In this document: in pieces, positions 1-6,995 of the stretch
Layout: every line of letters begins with the position of its first letter
Position numbering within the stretch: the stretch's first letter is position 1
Source: Actinomycetota bacterium
Lineage (GTDB): Bacteria; Actinomycetota; Actinomycetes; Nanopelagicales; Nanopelagicaceae
Assembly: GCA_009705165.1 (NCBI GenBank)
Contig: WLCU01000036.1
Span: 1 to 8,578 of the forward strand
Direction: 5' to 3'
Length of the DNA stretch: 8,578 nucleotides
Notes under the pieces: generated by a model
Databases searched by the model: none
The model's input: only the letters and a program-made list of their open reading frames with translations
What the model was told of the DNA's origin: nothing
Translations under genes and position numbers: made by a program

Positions 1-130
1 GCACGAGCGTGCTGGCAAGCGCCACTTACTCGAGCACAAATCTTCACGAGTCACCCGTCGTCTCTCAACTGAGAAGTCAGCAAAGCCAACCGTAACTATG
101 ACAGCCAAGCGCATGCTTGGCTTGAAGTAA
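1..130 (+). CDS. rpmI: 50S ribosomal protein bL35, 3' end (partial)
   Basis: This is the C-terminal 42 codons of a gene whose start lies outside the window. Reading from base 2 gives HERAGKRHLLEHKSSRVTRR and then a short basic tail ending GLK before TAA at 128-130. The (R/K)AGKRHLLEHKSSxxTRR stretch is the recognisable core of bL35, a small, highly basic protein of the large ribosomal subunit. The full protein is normally about 64 residues, so roughly two thirds is present. It sits 14 bases before rplT, as in the common infC-rpmI-rplT operon, and the rplT ribosome binding site overlaps its stop codon. Identification is confident; the upstream gene is expected to be infC but is not seen. Confidence 0.93.
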   Translation, partial: HERAGKRHLLEHKSSRVTRRLSTEKSAKPTVTMTAKRMLGLK

Positions 131-144
131 GGATTGTGAATTAA

Positions 145-504
145 ATGAGAGTAAAACGTGGTGTACATGCGGCTAAGAAGCGTCGCACAACTCTCGAACG
201 TGCCAGCGGATACCGTGGTCAACGTTCACGTCTTTTCACTAAGGCGAAAGAACAAGTTACGCACTCAATGGTTTATGCCTTCAACGATCGCAAAGATAAG
301 AAAGGCGATTTCCGTCGCCTTTGGATTCAGCGCATCAATGCTGGTTGCCGTGAACACGGTCTTACATACAACCGTTTTATCCAGGGCCTAAAGGCTGCTG
401 GTGTTGAAGTAGATCGTCGCGTTCTTTCAGAGCTAGCAACTAATGATCCAGCAACATTTAAGACACTTGTTGATGTTGCTCGCAAGAGCCTAGTTTCTGC
501 TTAA
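145..504 (+). CDS. rplT: 50S ribosomal protein bL20
   Basis: The 119-residue product has the normal bL20 length. bL20 binds 23S rRNA early in large-subunit assembly. The basic N-terminal arm begins [20 protein letters not shown] and is followed by [17 protein letters not shown]. The globular half carries [10 protein letters not shown], the [20 protein letters not shown] block (about residues 74-92) and a C-terminal helix ending ARKSLVSA. The ATG at 145 is chosen because MRVKRG matches the family N-terminus. An AAGGA at 129-133 lies 11 bases upstream and overlaps the rpmI stop, so translation is probably coupled to rpmI. The gene ends in tandem in-frame stops, TAATAA (502-507). In E. coli L20 represses its own operon, but the regulatory region for that would lie upstream of this window. 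Confidence 0.97.
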   Translation: MRVKRGVHAAKKRRTTLERASGYRGQRSRLFTKAKEQVTHSMVYAFNDRKDKKGDFRRLWIQRINAGCREHGLTYNRFIQGLKAAGVEVDRRVLSELATNDPATFKTLVDVARKSLVSA

Positions 505-513
505 TAAATTCCA

Positions 514-1296
514 ATGATTGAGAGCCTTAACTCGCCGCACATCGCGCGAGTTAAGGCTCTTATTGGTTCTCGGGGAACAAAGGAGCGCAAGTTAGCCGGG
601 CAGTTTGTTGCCGAAGGTCTGCAATGTGCACGTGAAGCTTTGGCAAGTGAGCAAGGTCCAAGAATCCAAACTTTGTATCTGACTCAGACTGGGCGCGCAA
701 AGTTAGAAGATAGCTTCGATTTATCTAGCGTTAATACTGTCGATGTTTCAGACGAAGTTATGAAAGCAATGTCAGAAACAATTACCCCGCAAGGAATTCT
801 CGCGGTTTGCACAATTCCTTCACGCCCAATCGAGGGACTTAAACTAAGCGGTCATAGCAAATTTATTTTTCTCTCTGAAATTCAAGATCCTGGTAATGCC
901 GGCACAATAATTCGGTCTGCAGATGCATTTGGAATCCAAGCGGTAATTACTTCTCCAGGTAGCGTCGATATCTATTCACCTAAAGTTGTTCGTAGTACTG
1001 CTGGATCCTTGTGGCACATTGATGTTTTTGAAGGTATTGATTTATCAAATGTTCTCTCGTTAAACGTGCATGCATTCGCGTTAGGCGCTTCTGCCAAGAC
1101 ATCACTTCACGATCTTCTCATCGAAGGTAATTGTGTTGCAGTCTTTGGAAATGAAGCTAGGGGATTGGCTACGGCGCAATCTGTAGACGGTATTGAACAA
1201 GTCAGAATCCCAATGCCCGGCAATGCCGAAAGCCTTAATCTTTCAGCAGCAGCCACGATTGTTATGTATCACCTAGCAAATATGCCGACTTCCTAA
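514..1296 (+). CDS. TrmH/SpoU-family RNA 2'-O-methyltransferase
   Basis: The 260-residue protein transfers methyl from S-adenosylmethionine to a ribose 2'-OH in rRNA or tRNA. The N-terminal 100 residues are the small substrate-recognition domain (SLNSPHIARVKAL, then GQFVAEG at 29-35). The catalytic knotted SPOUT domain shows all three family motifs: DPGNAGTIIRSADAFG (125-140, N128 and R134), AVFGNEARGL (209-218) and IPMPGNAESLNLSAAATIV (232-250, with E239, S240, N242). Its place between rplT and pheS matches the actinobacterial gene often annotated tsnR or TrmH-like; the exact nucleotide target cannot be read from the sequence. ATG 514 is the first possible start because an in-frame TAA lies at 505-507, and the family N-terminus begins here. 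No Shine-Dalgarno sequence is visible, so translation may depend on reinitiation after rplT nine bases upstream. A strong hairpin covers codons 3-16. Confidence 0.93.
   Translation: MIESLNSPHIARVKALIGSRGTKERKLAGQFVAEGLQCAREALASEQGPRIQTLYLTQTGRAKLEDSFDLSSVNTVDVSDEVMKAMSETITPQGILAVCTIPSRPIEGLKLSGHSKFIFLSEIQDPGNAGTIIRSADAFGIQAVITSPGSVDIYSPKVVRSTAGSLWHIDVFEGIDLSNVLSLNVHAFALGASAKTSLHDLLIEGNCVAVFGNEARGLATAQSVDGIEQVRIPMPGNAESLNLSAAATIVMYHLANMPTS
519..562 (+). repeat. Perfect 15-bp inverted repeat at the start of the methyltransferase gene
   Basis: The left arm AGAGCCTTAACTCGC (521-535) is the exact reverse complement of the right arm GCGAGTTAAGGCTCT (546-560), around a 10-base loop CGCACATCGC. One G-U and one U-A pair (520/561 and 519/562) extend the RNA stem to 17. 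The arms encode residues from the conserved family N-terminus (SLNS and RVKAL), so the repeat is inside the coding sequence, starting five bases after the start codon. It lies just after the rplT stop. The sequence after it, TATTGGTTCT, is only mildly T-rich, so a classical intrinsic terminator is not supported. A translational block, RNase processing site or weak attenuator separating ribosomal-protein expression from the methyltransferase is possible. The structure is certain at sequence level; its function is inference. Confidence 0.75.
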
Positions 1297-1321
1297 ACGG
1301 GCACACGATAGAGTTCGCCAT
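1285..1321 (+). promoter_or_regulatory. Candidate leaderless-type promoter for pheS
   Basis: A TANNNT-type -10 hexamer, TAGAGT at 1309-1314, is separated from the pheS ATG at 1322 by exactly seven bases. That puts the expected transcription start at or one base before the A of the ATG. Leaderless mRNAs with this geometry are common in Actinobacteria. There is no Shine-Dalgarno sequence between the methyltransferase stop (1294-1296) and the ATG, which suits leaderless initiation. A possible -35 element around 1285-1290 (CCGACT) is weak. The same seven-base spacing occurs at argC. Read-through from upstream is equally possible. Confidence 0.45.
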
Positions 1322-2329
1322 ATGCGCCAAGAAGAAGTAACGAGTTGGGTTCAAGATGCCCAAGCGGCCTTTCTGGCAGCCACTGATTTAGATTCTCTCA
1401 AAGCCGCGCGTCTAGCTCACGCTGGAGATAAATCAGCAGTCGCATTGGCATCTCGCACCTTGGGCTCCTTGACTCCTGAAGAAAAAGCCAGCGCTGGAAA
1501 AATTATCGGCGAGGCCAAAGCACAAATTGCACAAGCTTTAGCCGAAGCTACTGCCAAACTCGAAGCCCAGCGCGATATGAAAGTTTTATTAGAAGAAGTT
1601 GTCGATATAACTCTTCCAGTTAATCGCAAACACCGCGGTGGATTACATCCGATTTCCATTATAAAAAATGAAGTCTCAGATTTCTTCATCGAACAGGGCT
1701 TCTCAGTTGAAGAAGGCCCAGAACTTGAATCAGGTTGGCTCAACTTTGATGCACTTAATATTCCAGCTGACCACCCAGCAAGAACAATGCAGGATACTTT
1801 CTTTATTGAGCCTGTTGAATCTGGAATGGTTTTGCGAACTCACACTTCACCAGTTCAGATCCGTTCAATGCTGACCCAAGAACCTCCCATTTATGTCATT
1901 TGTCCAGGTAGAACTTTTCGTGCTGATGAATTAGATGCAACGCACAGTCCTGTCTTTCATCAAGTCGAAGGCCTTGTAATTGATAGAGGCATCACAATGG
2001 CACATCTCAAAGGCGTTCTTGATAATTTTGCAAGGCATATGTTTGGTTCCGATGTAGAAACACGCTTGCGTCCATCATTTTTCCCTTTTACTGAACCAAG
2101 TGCAGAAGTAGATATTTACTTCAACAATCGCTGGATTGAATGGGGCGGTTGCGGAATGGTTAATCCAAAAGTCTTAGCAACGTGCGGAATCGACACTGAA
2201 ATTTATAGTGGTTTTGCTTTTGGTATGGGGCTCGAACGCACCCTGATGGTTCGTCACGGGATTACAGACATGCATGACATTGTTGAAGGAGACTTACGTT
2301 TTACACGCCAGTTTGGAGTTGGCCTCTGA
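1322..2329 (+). CDS. pheS: Phenylalanyl-tRNA synthetase alpha subunit
   Basis: This 335-residue protein is the catalytic subunit of the cytoplasmic (alpha-beta)2 enzyme that charges tRNA-Phe with phenylalanine. Residues 1-90 form the N-terminal coiled coil that grips the tRNA (Ala-, Lys- and Glu-rich helices). The class II synthetase core follows: HRGGLHPI (104-111) and ESGWLNFDALNIPADHPAR (136-154). Motif 2 is PGRTFRADELDATHSPVFHQ (195-214), the FFPFTEPSAEVD stretch (253-264) belongs to the phenylalanine pocket, and motif 3 is FGMGLERTLMVRHGI (300-314). Length is within the usual bacterial range of 330-360. ATG 1322 is the only plausible start after the preceding gene. The TGA stop overlaps the pheT ATG by one base (2329), indicating coupled synthesis of the two subunits. 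No phenylalanine leader peptide or T-box can fit in the 25-base upstream gap. Confidence 0.97.
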   Translation: MRQEEVTSWVQDAQAAFLAATDLDSLKAARLAHAGDKSAVALASRTLGSLTPEEKASAGKIIGEAKAQIAQALAEATAKLEAQRDMKVLLEEVVDITLPVNRKHRGGLHPISIIKNEVSDFFIEQGFSVEEGPELESGWLNFDALNIPADHPARTMQDTFFIEPVESGMVLRTHTSPVQIRSMLTQEPPIYVICPGRTFRADELDATHSPVFHQVEGLVIDRGITMAHLKGVLDNFARHMFGSDVETRLRPSFFPFTEPSAEVDIYFNNRWIEWGGCGMVNPKVLATCGIDTEIYSGFAFGMGLERTLMVRHGITDMHDIVEGDLRFTRQFGVGL

Positions 2330-4785
2330 TGCGCGCCCCGTTGTCGTGGATTAAAGATTTCGTCGAGATTCCAACTCACATCACGGCTGAGCAAATCAGT
2401 GATGGGCTAATACGTGTGGGCTTTGAAGTGGAAGAAATTATTCACCAAGGCGCAGATTTAACTGGGCCGCTCAAATTCGCCAAAGTGCTTTCAATTCAAG
2501 AATTACCAGAGCACAAAAAACCTATTCGATATGTTGGCCTTGATTGTGGCGAGGGCGAAACACGCTTTGTTATATGCGGAGCTACCAATTTTGCAGTTGG
2601 CGATTTAGTTGTTGCCGCGCTTCCTGGCGCCATACTTCCGGGAAATTTTGCAATCAGTGCCCGCGAGACCTATGGCAAAACTTCCAATGGCATGATTTGT
2701 TCAGCCCGCGAACTTGGAATTAGTGATGAGCATTCGGGCATTATGGTTTTTTCAGATGCTGACGCACAAATAGGTGATGACGCAATAAACGGTTTACAAA
2801 TTAACGATGTCATCTTTGATGTAGCCGTAAACCCTGACAGAGGTTATGCACTTAGTATCCGCGGCATTGCGCGCGAAGTTGCTGGTTCTCTCGGTCTGAC
2901 ATTTACTGATCCTGTAGAAGCCTTACGAAGCCTGAAATTTGAGGAAACCGGCAAAGGCGTAAGCGCTGCAATTGAAGATAGATCTACCGCATCAGTTTTT
3001 TATCTGCGCACACTTTCTAACTTTGATTCAAAAGCAACAACACCTTTGTGGATGAAGCGACGTATTGAAAAAATGGGGATGCGTTCTATTTCTTTAGTTG
3101 TAGATGTAACTAATTACGTCATGCTCGAACTTGGACAACCTCTCCATGCTTTCGATAAAGCCAAGATAAAAGGTGGCTTGACTATCAAGCGCGCGGGTAA
3201 GAGTTCAAAGTTTGTAACACTCGATGGGCAAGAACGAATTTTAAGCCCTGAGGATTTAATGGTGTGTGATGATGAACAACCTTTGGCGCTTGCAGGAACT
3301 ATGGGCGGCTTATCTTCTGAGATCACTGAAACAACAACTGAGATTGCCCTTGAAGCCGTCAATTTTTGCCCTGTGTGCATTGCTAAAAACTCGCGTCGCC
3401 ACAAACTTTCATCTGAAGCTTCACGTCGCCTTGAAAGAAATGTTGACCCATCTCTTCCTGAATTTGCTTCAGCCCGTTTTGTTCAACTACTAACTGCTCA
3501 TAGTTCTGCCACACACGTTGCAACACTGGTGGCAGGAGAACCGGTTTACGCACCCGTTGTAACAATCGACCCAACGTACATTTCAAAGATTTTAGGTTTT
3601 GAAGTATCAAACTCTGAGGTAGCTCAAATTCTGCGCCTTATAGGTTGCGATGTGGATGAAAAGAGCTGGACCGTTGATCCACCATCATGGCGAGCAGATT
3701 TATTGGGTATCGCCGATTTCACGGAGGAAGTAGCGCGCATGATCGGCTACGACAAGATTCCTTCAATTTTGCCACCACGTCCTAAGCATGCAACATTAAC
3801 TCCGACCCAAAAACGTCGTAGAGCTGTTGCAACAATGCTTGCTAATCGTGGTTTCGCCGAAGTGCAGACATTCCCATTTACCAATAAATCCACAATCGAT
3901 GCCATGGGGTTTGTTGCAGAACGTGCCTCTACCTATGCAATTGCAAATCCAATGTCAGAAGAGTTCCCATTAATGCGCGTACATCTTGTTCCGGGATTAA
4001 TTGAAGTAGCTGCACGCAATATAAGCCGTGGCGCTAAAGACTTTGCTATTTTTGAAATGGGTTCAATCTTTAGATCTAGCCAAAAATTAGTTACAGCTAT
4101 TTCACCTTCTTTAGATAAGCGTCCGGACCAGAAGGTTATTGACGAAATTTTTGCGTCAGTGCCATCCCAGGCATATCACGTTGCAGGTCTACTTGTTGGA
4201 AAAATAGAAAATGAAAATTGGCAAGGCAAGGCACGTTCATACACGTGGCAAGATGCCATTGAATATGCCCAAGAAATCCTTGCCCTTTGCAACTTGGACT
4301 GGAGCATTAAGCGCTCTGATTTTGCACCGTGGCATCCTGGACGATGCGCAGAGTTAATTGTCGACGGCAAAGCTGTGGCTCATGCCGGAGAACTCCATCC
4401 TCGAGTTATTGCAAAATACGGTCTACCTGAACGAAGTGTTGCTTTCGCAGTTGGACTAAGTGCGCTTCCAGACTCAGAATTAGTTCGTCCAACGGTTGTT
4501 GGCACTATGCCGGCAGCGTTGCAAGATGTGGCATTAATTGTTGATGAAAATATCTCAGCTGCAGATCTTGAAGCCGCATTGCGAGCTGGTGCGGGGGATT
4601 TATTAGAGTCAATTACCCTCTTTGACCGTTATGACAAGATCGGTGATGGAAAAATCTCACTTGCTTTCACATTGGTTTTCCGAGCTCAAGATCGCACGCT
4701 CACGGGTGAAGAAGTCTCTGCCATGCGAGAAGCGGCAACAAATCAGGCTGCAAAGAGTTGTGGGGCTATAGTCCGCACCGCATAA
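2329..4785 (+). CDS. pheT: Phenylalanyl-tRNA synthetase beta subunit
   Basis: The 818-residue protein is the large PheRS subunit, which binds tRNA and hydrolyses Tyr-tRNA-Phe. From the N-terminus: MRAPLSWIKDFVEIP, an EMAP/OB-fold tRNA-binding domain (about 40-150, with ICGATNF and TSNGMICSARELG), and the B3/B4 editing domain (about 210-375). The editing domain carries VDVTNYVMLELGQPLHAFD (258-276; H273 aligns with the editing-site histidine) and LALAGTMGG (319-327). A B5 domain follows (about 405-475, PPSWRADL and DFTEEVARMIGYDKI), then the inactive synthetase-like core (about 490-705, with FEMGSIF and WHPGRCAELIVDG). The C-terminal FDX-ACB domain (about 725-818) contains PAALQDVALIVDE and FDRYDKIGDGKISLAFTL. 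Length is typical and nothing looks broken, so proofreading is probably intact. A TTGGAG at 2313-2318 lies ten bases before the ATG. No terminator hairpin follows; the next feature is the argC operator. Confidence 0.97.
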   Translation: MRAPLSWIKDFVEIPTHITAEQISDGLIRVGFEVEEIIHQGADLTGPLKFAKVLSIQELPEHKKPIRYVGLDCGEGETRFVICGATNFAVGDLVVAALPGAILPGNFAISARETYGKTSNGMICSARELGISDEHSGIMVFSDADAQIGDDAINGLQINDVIFDVAVNPDRGYALSIRGIAREVAGSLGLTFTDPVEALRSLKFEETGKGVSAAIEDRSTASVFYLRTLSNFDSKATTPLWMKRRIEKMGMRSISLVVDVTNYVMLELGQPLHAFDKAKIKGGLTIKRAGKSSKFVTLDGQERILSPEDLMVCDDEQPLALAGTMGGLSSEITETTTEIALEAVNFCPVCIAKNSRRHKLSSEASRRLERNVDPSLPEFASARFVQLLTAHSSATHVATLVAGEPVYAPVVTIDPTYISKILGFEVSNSEVAQILRLIGCDVDEKSWTVDPPSWRADLLGIADFTEEVARMIGYDKIPSILPPRPKHATLTPTQKRRRAVATMLANRGFAEVQTFPFTNKSTIDAMGFVAERASTYAIANPMSEEFPLMRVHLVPGLIEVAARNISRGAKDFAIFEMGSIFRSSQKLVTAISPSLDKRPDQKVIDEIFASVPSQAYHVAGLLVGKIENENWQGKARSYTWQDAIEYAQEILALCNLDWSIKRSDFAPWHPGRCAELIVDGKAVAHAGELHPRVIAKYGLPERSVAFAVGLSALPDSELVRPTVVGTMPAALQDVALIVDENISAADLEAALRAGAGDLLESITLFDRYDKIGDGKISLAFTLVFRAQDRTLTGEEVSAMREAATNQAAKSCGAIVRTA

Positions 4786-4805
4786 TTATGCATACAATTG
4801 CATAA
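4786..4805 (+). promoter_or_regulatory. Putative ArgR operator (ARG box)
   Basis: TTATGCA-TACAAT-TGCATAA is a perfect 7-bp inverted repeat with a 6-base centre, starting at the base after the pheT stop. Its central 18 bp fit the general arginine-box layout (wnTGAAT-4 bp-ATTCAnw in E. coli). The ATGCAT...TTGCAT form resembles the ARG boxes I recall from Streptomyces argC promoters. It overlaps the likely -35 element of argC, so ArgR bound with arginine would block RNA polymerase. Position, symmetry and the downstream arginine genes agree. The argR gene itself is not in the window; in related genomes it often lies further down the same cluster. Confidence 0.75.
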
Positions 4806-4833
4806 ATATAGAACTTGCGATACGCTGGCGCTC
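4798..4833 (+). promoter_or_regulatory. Promoter of the argCJBD operon, leaderless type
   Basis: A -35-like TTGCAT (4798-4803) and a -10 TACGCT (4821-4826, TANNNT type) are separated by 17 bases. Seven bases then lead to the argC ATG at 4834. The predicted transcription start therefore falls at, or next to, the start codon, and there is no Shine-Dalgarno sequence in between. The -35 element lies inside the right half of the ARG box. The geometry is good, but the -35 hexamer matches the consensus at only three positions. Confidence 0.6.
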
Positions 4834-5856
4834 ATGAAAACAGCGGTCATTGGTGCAAGTGGATACGCGGGCGGCGAACTATTGCGTTTATTAGCCACGC
4901 ATCCGCATTTTGAAGTCGTTGCCATTAGTGCTCATTCAAATGCGGGGGAATTAGTTACAGCGATTCATCCCCATTTAACGACATATGCCGGAGACAAGTT
5001 CCTTGCTATTGATGCAATCGACTTCGCAGACATCGAATTGGTATTTATTGCACTGCCACACGGTGAATCGGCACAAGTGATTTCAAGAATCCCATTTACA
5101 GCCAAGATCGTAGATTTAGGTGCTGATTATCGTCTTGATGATGCAAAGCAGTGGGAAAAATATTACGGCGGCAATCATGCTGGCACTTGGGTCTATGGGC
5201 TACCCGAACTATCCCTAGGCCACAAAAGTACAATTGCTCAACAAAGCAAAATCGCGAACCCGGGTTGCTACGCGACTGCGATAACTCTCGGAATTGTGCC
5301 AGCTGCTGATTTCGTCGATACAAATGACATTGTCGTAGTTGCAGCCTCAGGAACGACAGGGGCAGGACGAAGCGCAAAAATCAATCTGATTGCCAGTGAA
5401 GTAATGGGCTCTCTTACTTCCTATAAATTCGGCGGTGTTCACCAACACACTCCCGAGATTGAACAGGCTATTTCTGCAGTTGCTCATAAACCTTGCAAAA
5501 TTTCATTTACTCCGATTCTTGCACCAATGCCACGTGGAATTCTTGCAACTATCACAACGAAATTAACACAGGACTTAACAACAGAGCAGGTTCATAAAAT
5601 TTATAGTGATAGATATAAAGATGAGTACTTTGTGGATGTACTTCCAATAGGGCAAATGCCTAAAACTGGGTCAGTGACTGGTTCAAATAAAGTACAGATT
5701 CAAGTTGCCGTTGATACTCACACAAATCGTTTAATAATTAGTGCTGCAATTGATAACTTAGGAAAAGGCGCAGCTAGTCAAGCAATTCAAAATGCAAATT
5801 TGATCACAGGTTTTCACGAAGGCGCAGGTCTTTCAACAGACGGTCTTGGTGCATGA
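4834..5856 (+). CDS. argC: N-acetyl-gamma-glutamyl-phosphate reductase
   Basis: The 340-residue enzyme makes N-acetylglutamate semialdehyde by NADPH-dependent reduction of the acylphosphate formed by ArgB. The N-terminal Rossmann motif is AVIGASGYAGGELLRLL (4-20). FIALPHGES (71-79), DLGADYRL (94-101) and YGLPEL (121-126) follow. The catalytic cysteine is C145 in ANPGCYATA (141-149), and the HQHTPEIEQ block (203-211) supplies the conserved histidines. NLGKGAASQAIQNANL (308-323) is the conserved C-terminal segment. An upstream in-frame TTG at 4798 would add 12 residues, but it lies inside the operator and promoter, and the family N-terminus begins at the ATG at 4834, so that start is chosen. 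The gene overlaps argJ by four bases. Length is normal, about 340-350. Confidence 0.96.
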   Translation: MKTAVIGASGYAGGELLRLLATHPHFEVVAISAHSNAGELVTAIHPHLTTYAGDKFLAIDAIDFADIELVFIALPHGESAQVISRIPFTAKIVDLGADYRLDDAKQWEKYYGGNHAGTWVYGLPELSLGHKSTIAQQSKIANPGCYATAITLGIVPAADFVDTNDIVVVAASGTTGAGRSAKINLIASEVMGSLTSYKFGGVHQHTPEIEQAISAVAHKPCKISFTPILAPMPRGILATITTKLTQDLTTEQVHKIYSDRYKDEYFVDVLPIGQMPKTGSVTGSNKVQIQVAVDTHTNRLIISAAIDNLGKGAASQAIQNANLITGFHEGAGLSTDGLGA

Positions 5857-6995
5857 ATCTTCCTAAAGGTTTTATAGGCGGCGCCATCAGTGCGGGATTA
5901 AAAAGCACAGGGGCACTTGATTTGGCTCTGATTCAAAACTGTGGGCCTGATTTCTTTGGTACGGCTGTTTTTACTTCCAATAAAGTCGTGGCAGCTCCAG
6001 TAATTTGGAGTCGACAAGTTGTGAAAGAGAAAATCGTCCAAGCCGTTGTACTAAATTCTGGTGGTGCTAATGCGTGCACCGGTCCACAAGGTTTCGCCGA
6101 TACGCATAAGACGGCAGAGGTTGTTGGTCAGCTACTAAATATTTCAGCGGGTGAAGTGGTCGTATGTTCGACCGGTTTGATAGGCGAACTATTGCCAATG
6201 CCTAAGATTCTAAGCGGCCTTGATCAAATTGTTCCAACGCTAAAAAATCTGAGTGTAGATGAGTGCGCAAGAGCAATCATGACTACAGATTCAGTCCCAA
6301 AGATTGCAGTGGCTCAGTTCGGTGATACAAATTTTGTAGGCATCGCAAAAGGTGCTGGAATGTTAGCCCCAGCTCTTGCCACCATGCTTAGCGTTGTCAT
6401 GACCGATGCAATCATAAGTGTTCATGCAGAGGAAATTTTCGCCAGAGTTATCGATCGCACATTTAATAGAATTGATTCTGATGGCTGCACATCAACTAAT
6501 GACACTGTACTTTTTATGTCTTCAGGTGCTTCTGGATGCGAAATTAAGGATAGCGAGTTAGAGGATTTATTAATGAACGTTTGTAGTTCTCTGGCGCAGC
6601 AACTCATTGCAGATGCTGAAGGTTCAACTAAATCTGTGGCTATTACTGTTGTTAATGCATCCACCGAAAAAGATGCCGTAGAAGTAGGACGCGCATGTGC
6701 ACGTAATAACCTTCTCAAAGCCGCGATTTTTGGTGGAGATCCTAATTGGGGTCGGGTTCTAGCTGCTGTCGGAACGGCCGATGCTCACATGGATCCATTA
6801 ACAATCGATGTTTGCCTAAATGGTGTCCAAGTTTGTACCAACAGTGCACCGGATGCAGATAAATCAAAAGTCAATTTCTCTGAGCGCCTAGTAGATATCA
6901 CAATAGATTTACATGTGGGGTCAGCTTCTGCGACCGTCATGACGAACGATTTAAGCCATGACTACGTGCATGAGAACTCGGCCTATTCAACATGA
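5853..6995 (+). CDS. argJ: Glutamate N-acetyltransferase (ornithine acetyltransferase) ArgJ
   Basis: The 380-residue protein moves acetyl from N-acetylornithine to glutamate, closing the acetyl cycle; many ArgJ also use acetyl-CoA, but this cannot be decided from sequence. It is made as a precursor that cuts itself. The cleavage motif is KGAGMLAPALATML (166-179), so cleavage is expected between A176 and T177, with T177 becoming the nucleophile of the beta chain. Other family marks are LNSGGANACTG (67-77), the oxyanion-hole motif CSTGLIGELLPM (105-116), MTTDSVPK (143-150), DSDGCTSTNDTVL (208-220), GGDPNWGRVLAA (294-305) and the active-site C-terminus ENSAYST (374-380). All key elements are present and length is normal (380-410). 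It overlaps argC and argB by four bases each, and the start codon has no strong ribosome binding site, pointing to coupled translation. Confidence 0.96.
   Translation: MNLPKGFIGGAISAGLKSTGALDLALIQNCGPDFFGTAVFTSNKVVAAPVIWSRQVVKEKIVQAVVLNSGGANACTGPQGFADTHKTAEVVGQLLNISAGEVVVCSTGLIGELLPMPKILSGLDQIVPTLKNLSVDECARAIMTTDSVPKIAVAQFGDTNFVGIAKGAGMLAPALATMLSVVMTDAIISVHAEEIFARVIDRTFNRIDSDGCTSTNDTVLFMSSGASGCEIKDSELEDLLMNVCSSLAQQLIADAEGSTKSVAITVVNASTEKDAVEVGRACARNNLLKAAIFGGDPNWGRVLAAVGTADAHMDPLTIDVCLNGVQVCTNSAPDADKSKVNFSERLVDITIDLHVGSASATVMTNDLSHDYVHENSAYST

Noticed and set aside
519..575. The hairpin as a standard rho-independent terminator for rplT.
   Set aside because: There is no run of T after the stem, only TATTGGTTCT, and the hairpin is inside the next gene's coding sequence. 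Partial attenuation cannot be excluded, but a terminator call is not supported.
1297..1321. A phenylalanine attenuator, leader peptide or T-box before pheS.
   Set aside because: The gap is only 25 bases and contains no small reading frame, hairpin pair or T-box element.
4804..4821. A possible second ARG box between the first one and the -10 element (TTGCGA half-site at 4815-4820).
   Set aside because: Only the right half resembles the motif, the left half does not match, and the centre-to-centre distance does not fit the usual paired-box spacing.
4798..4833. A TTG start at 4798 that would lengthen ArgC by 12 residues (MHKYRTCDTLAL).
   Set aside because: It lies inside the ARG box and would require the -10 element to be translated. 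The extra residues do not look like the ArgC N-terminus, which begins at ATG 4834 with the Rossmann motif.
6366..6407. Variation in the ArgJ self-cleavage segment (APALATMLSVVMTDA).
   Set aside because: The residue before LATML varies among actinobacterial ArgJ proteins, and the essential Ala-Thr cleavage pair and the following TDA are present, so the enzyme looks ordinary.
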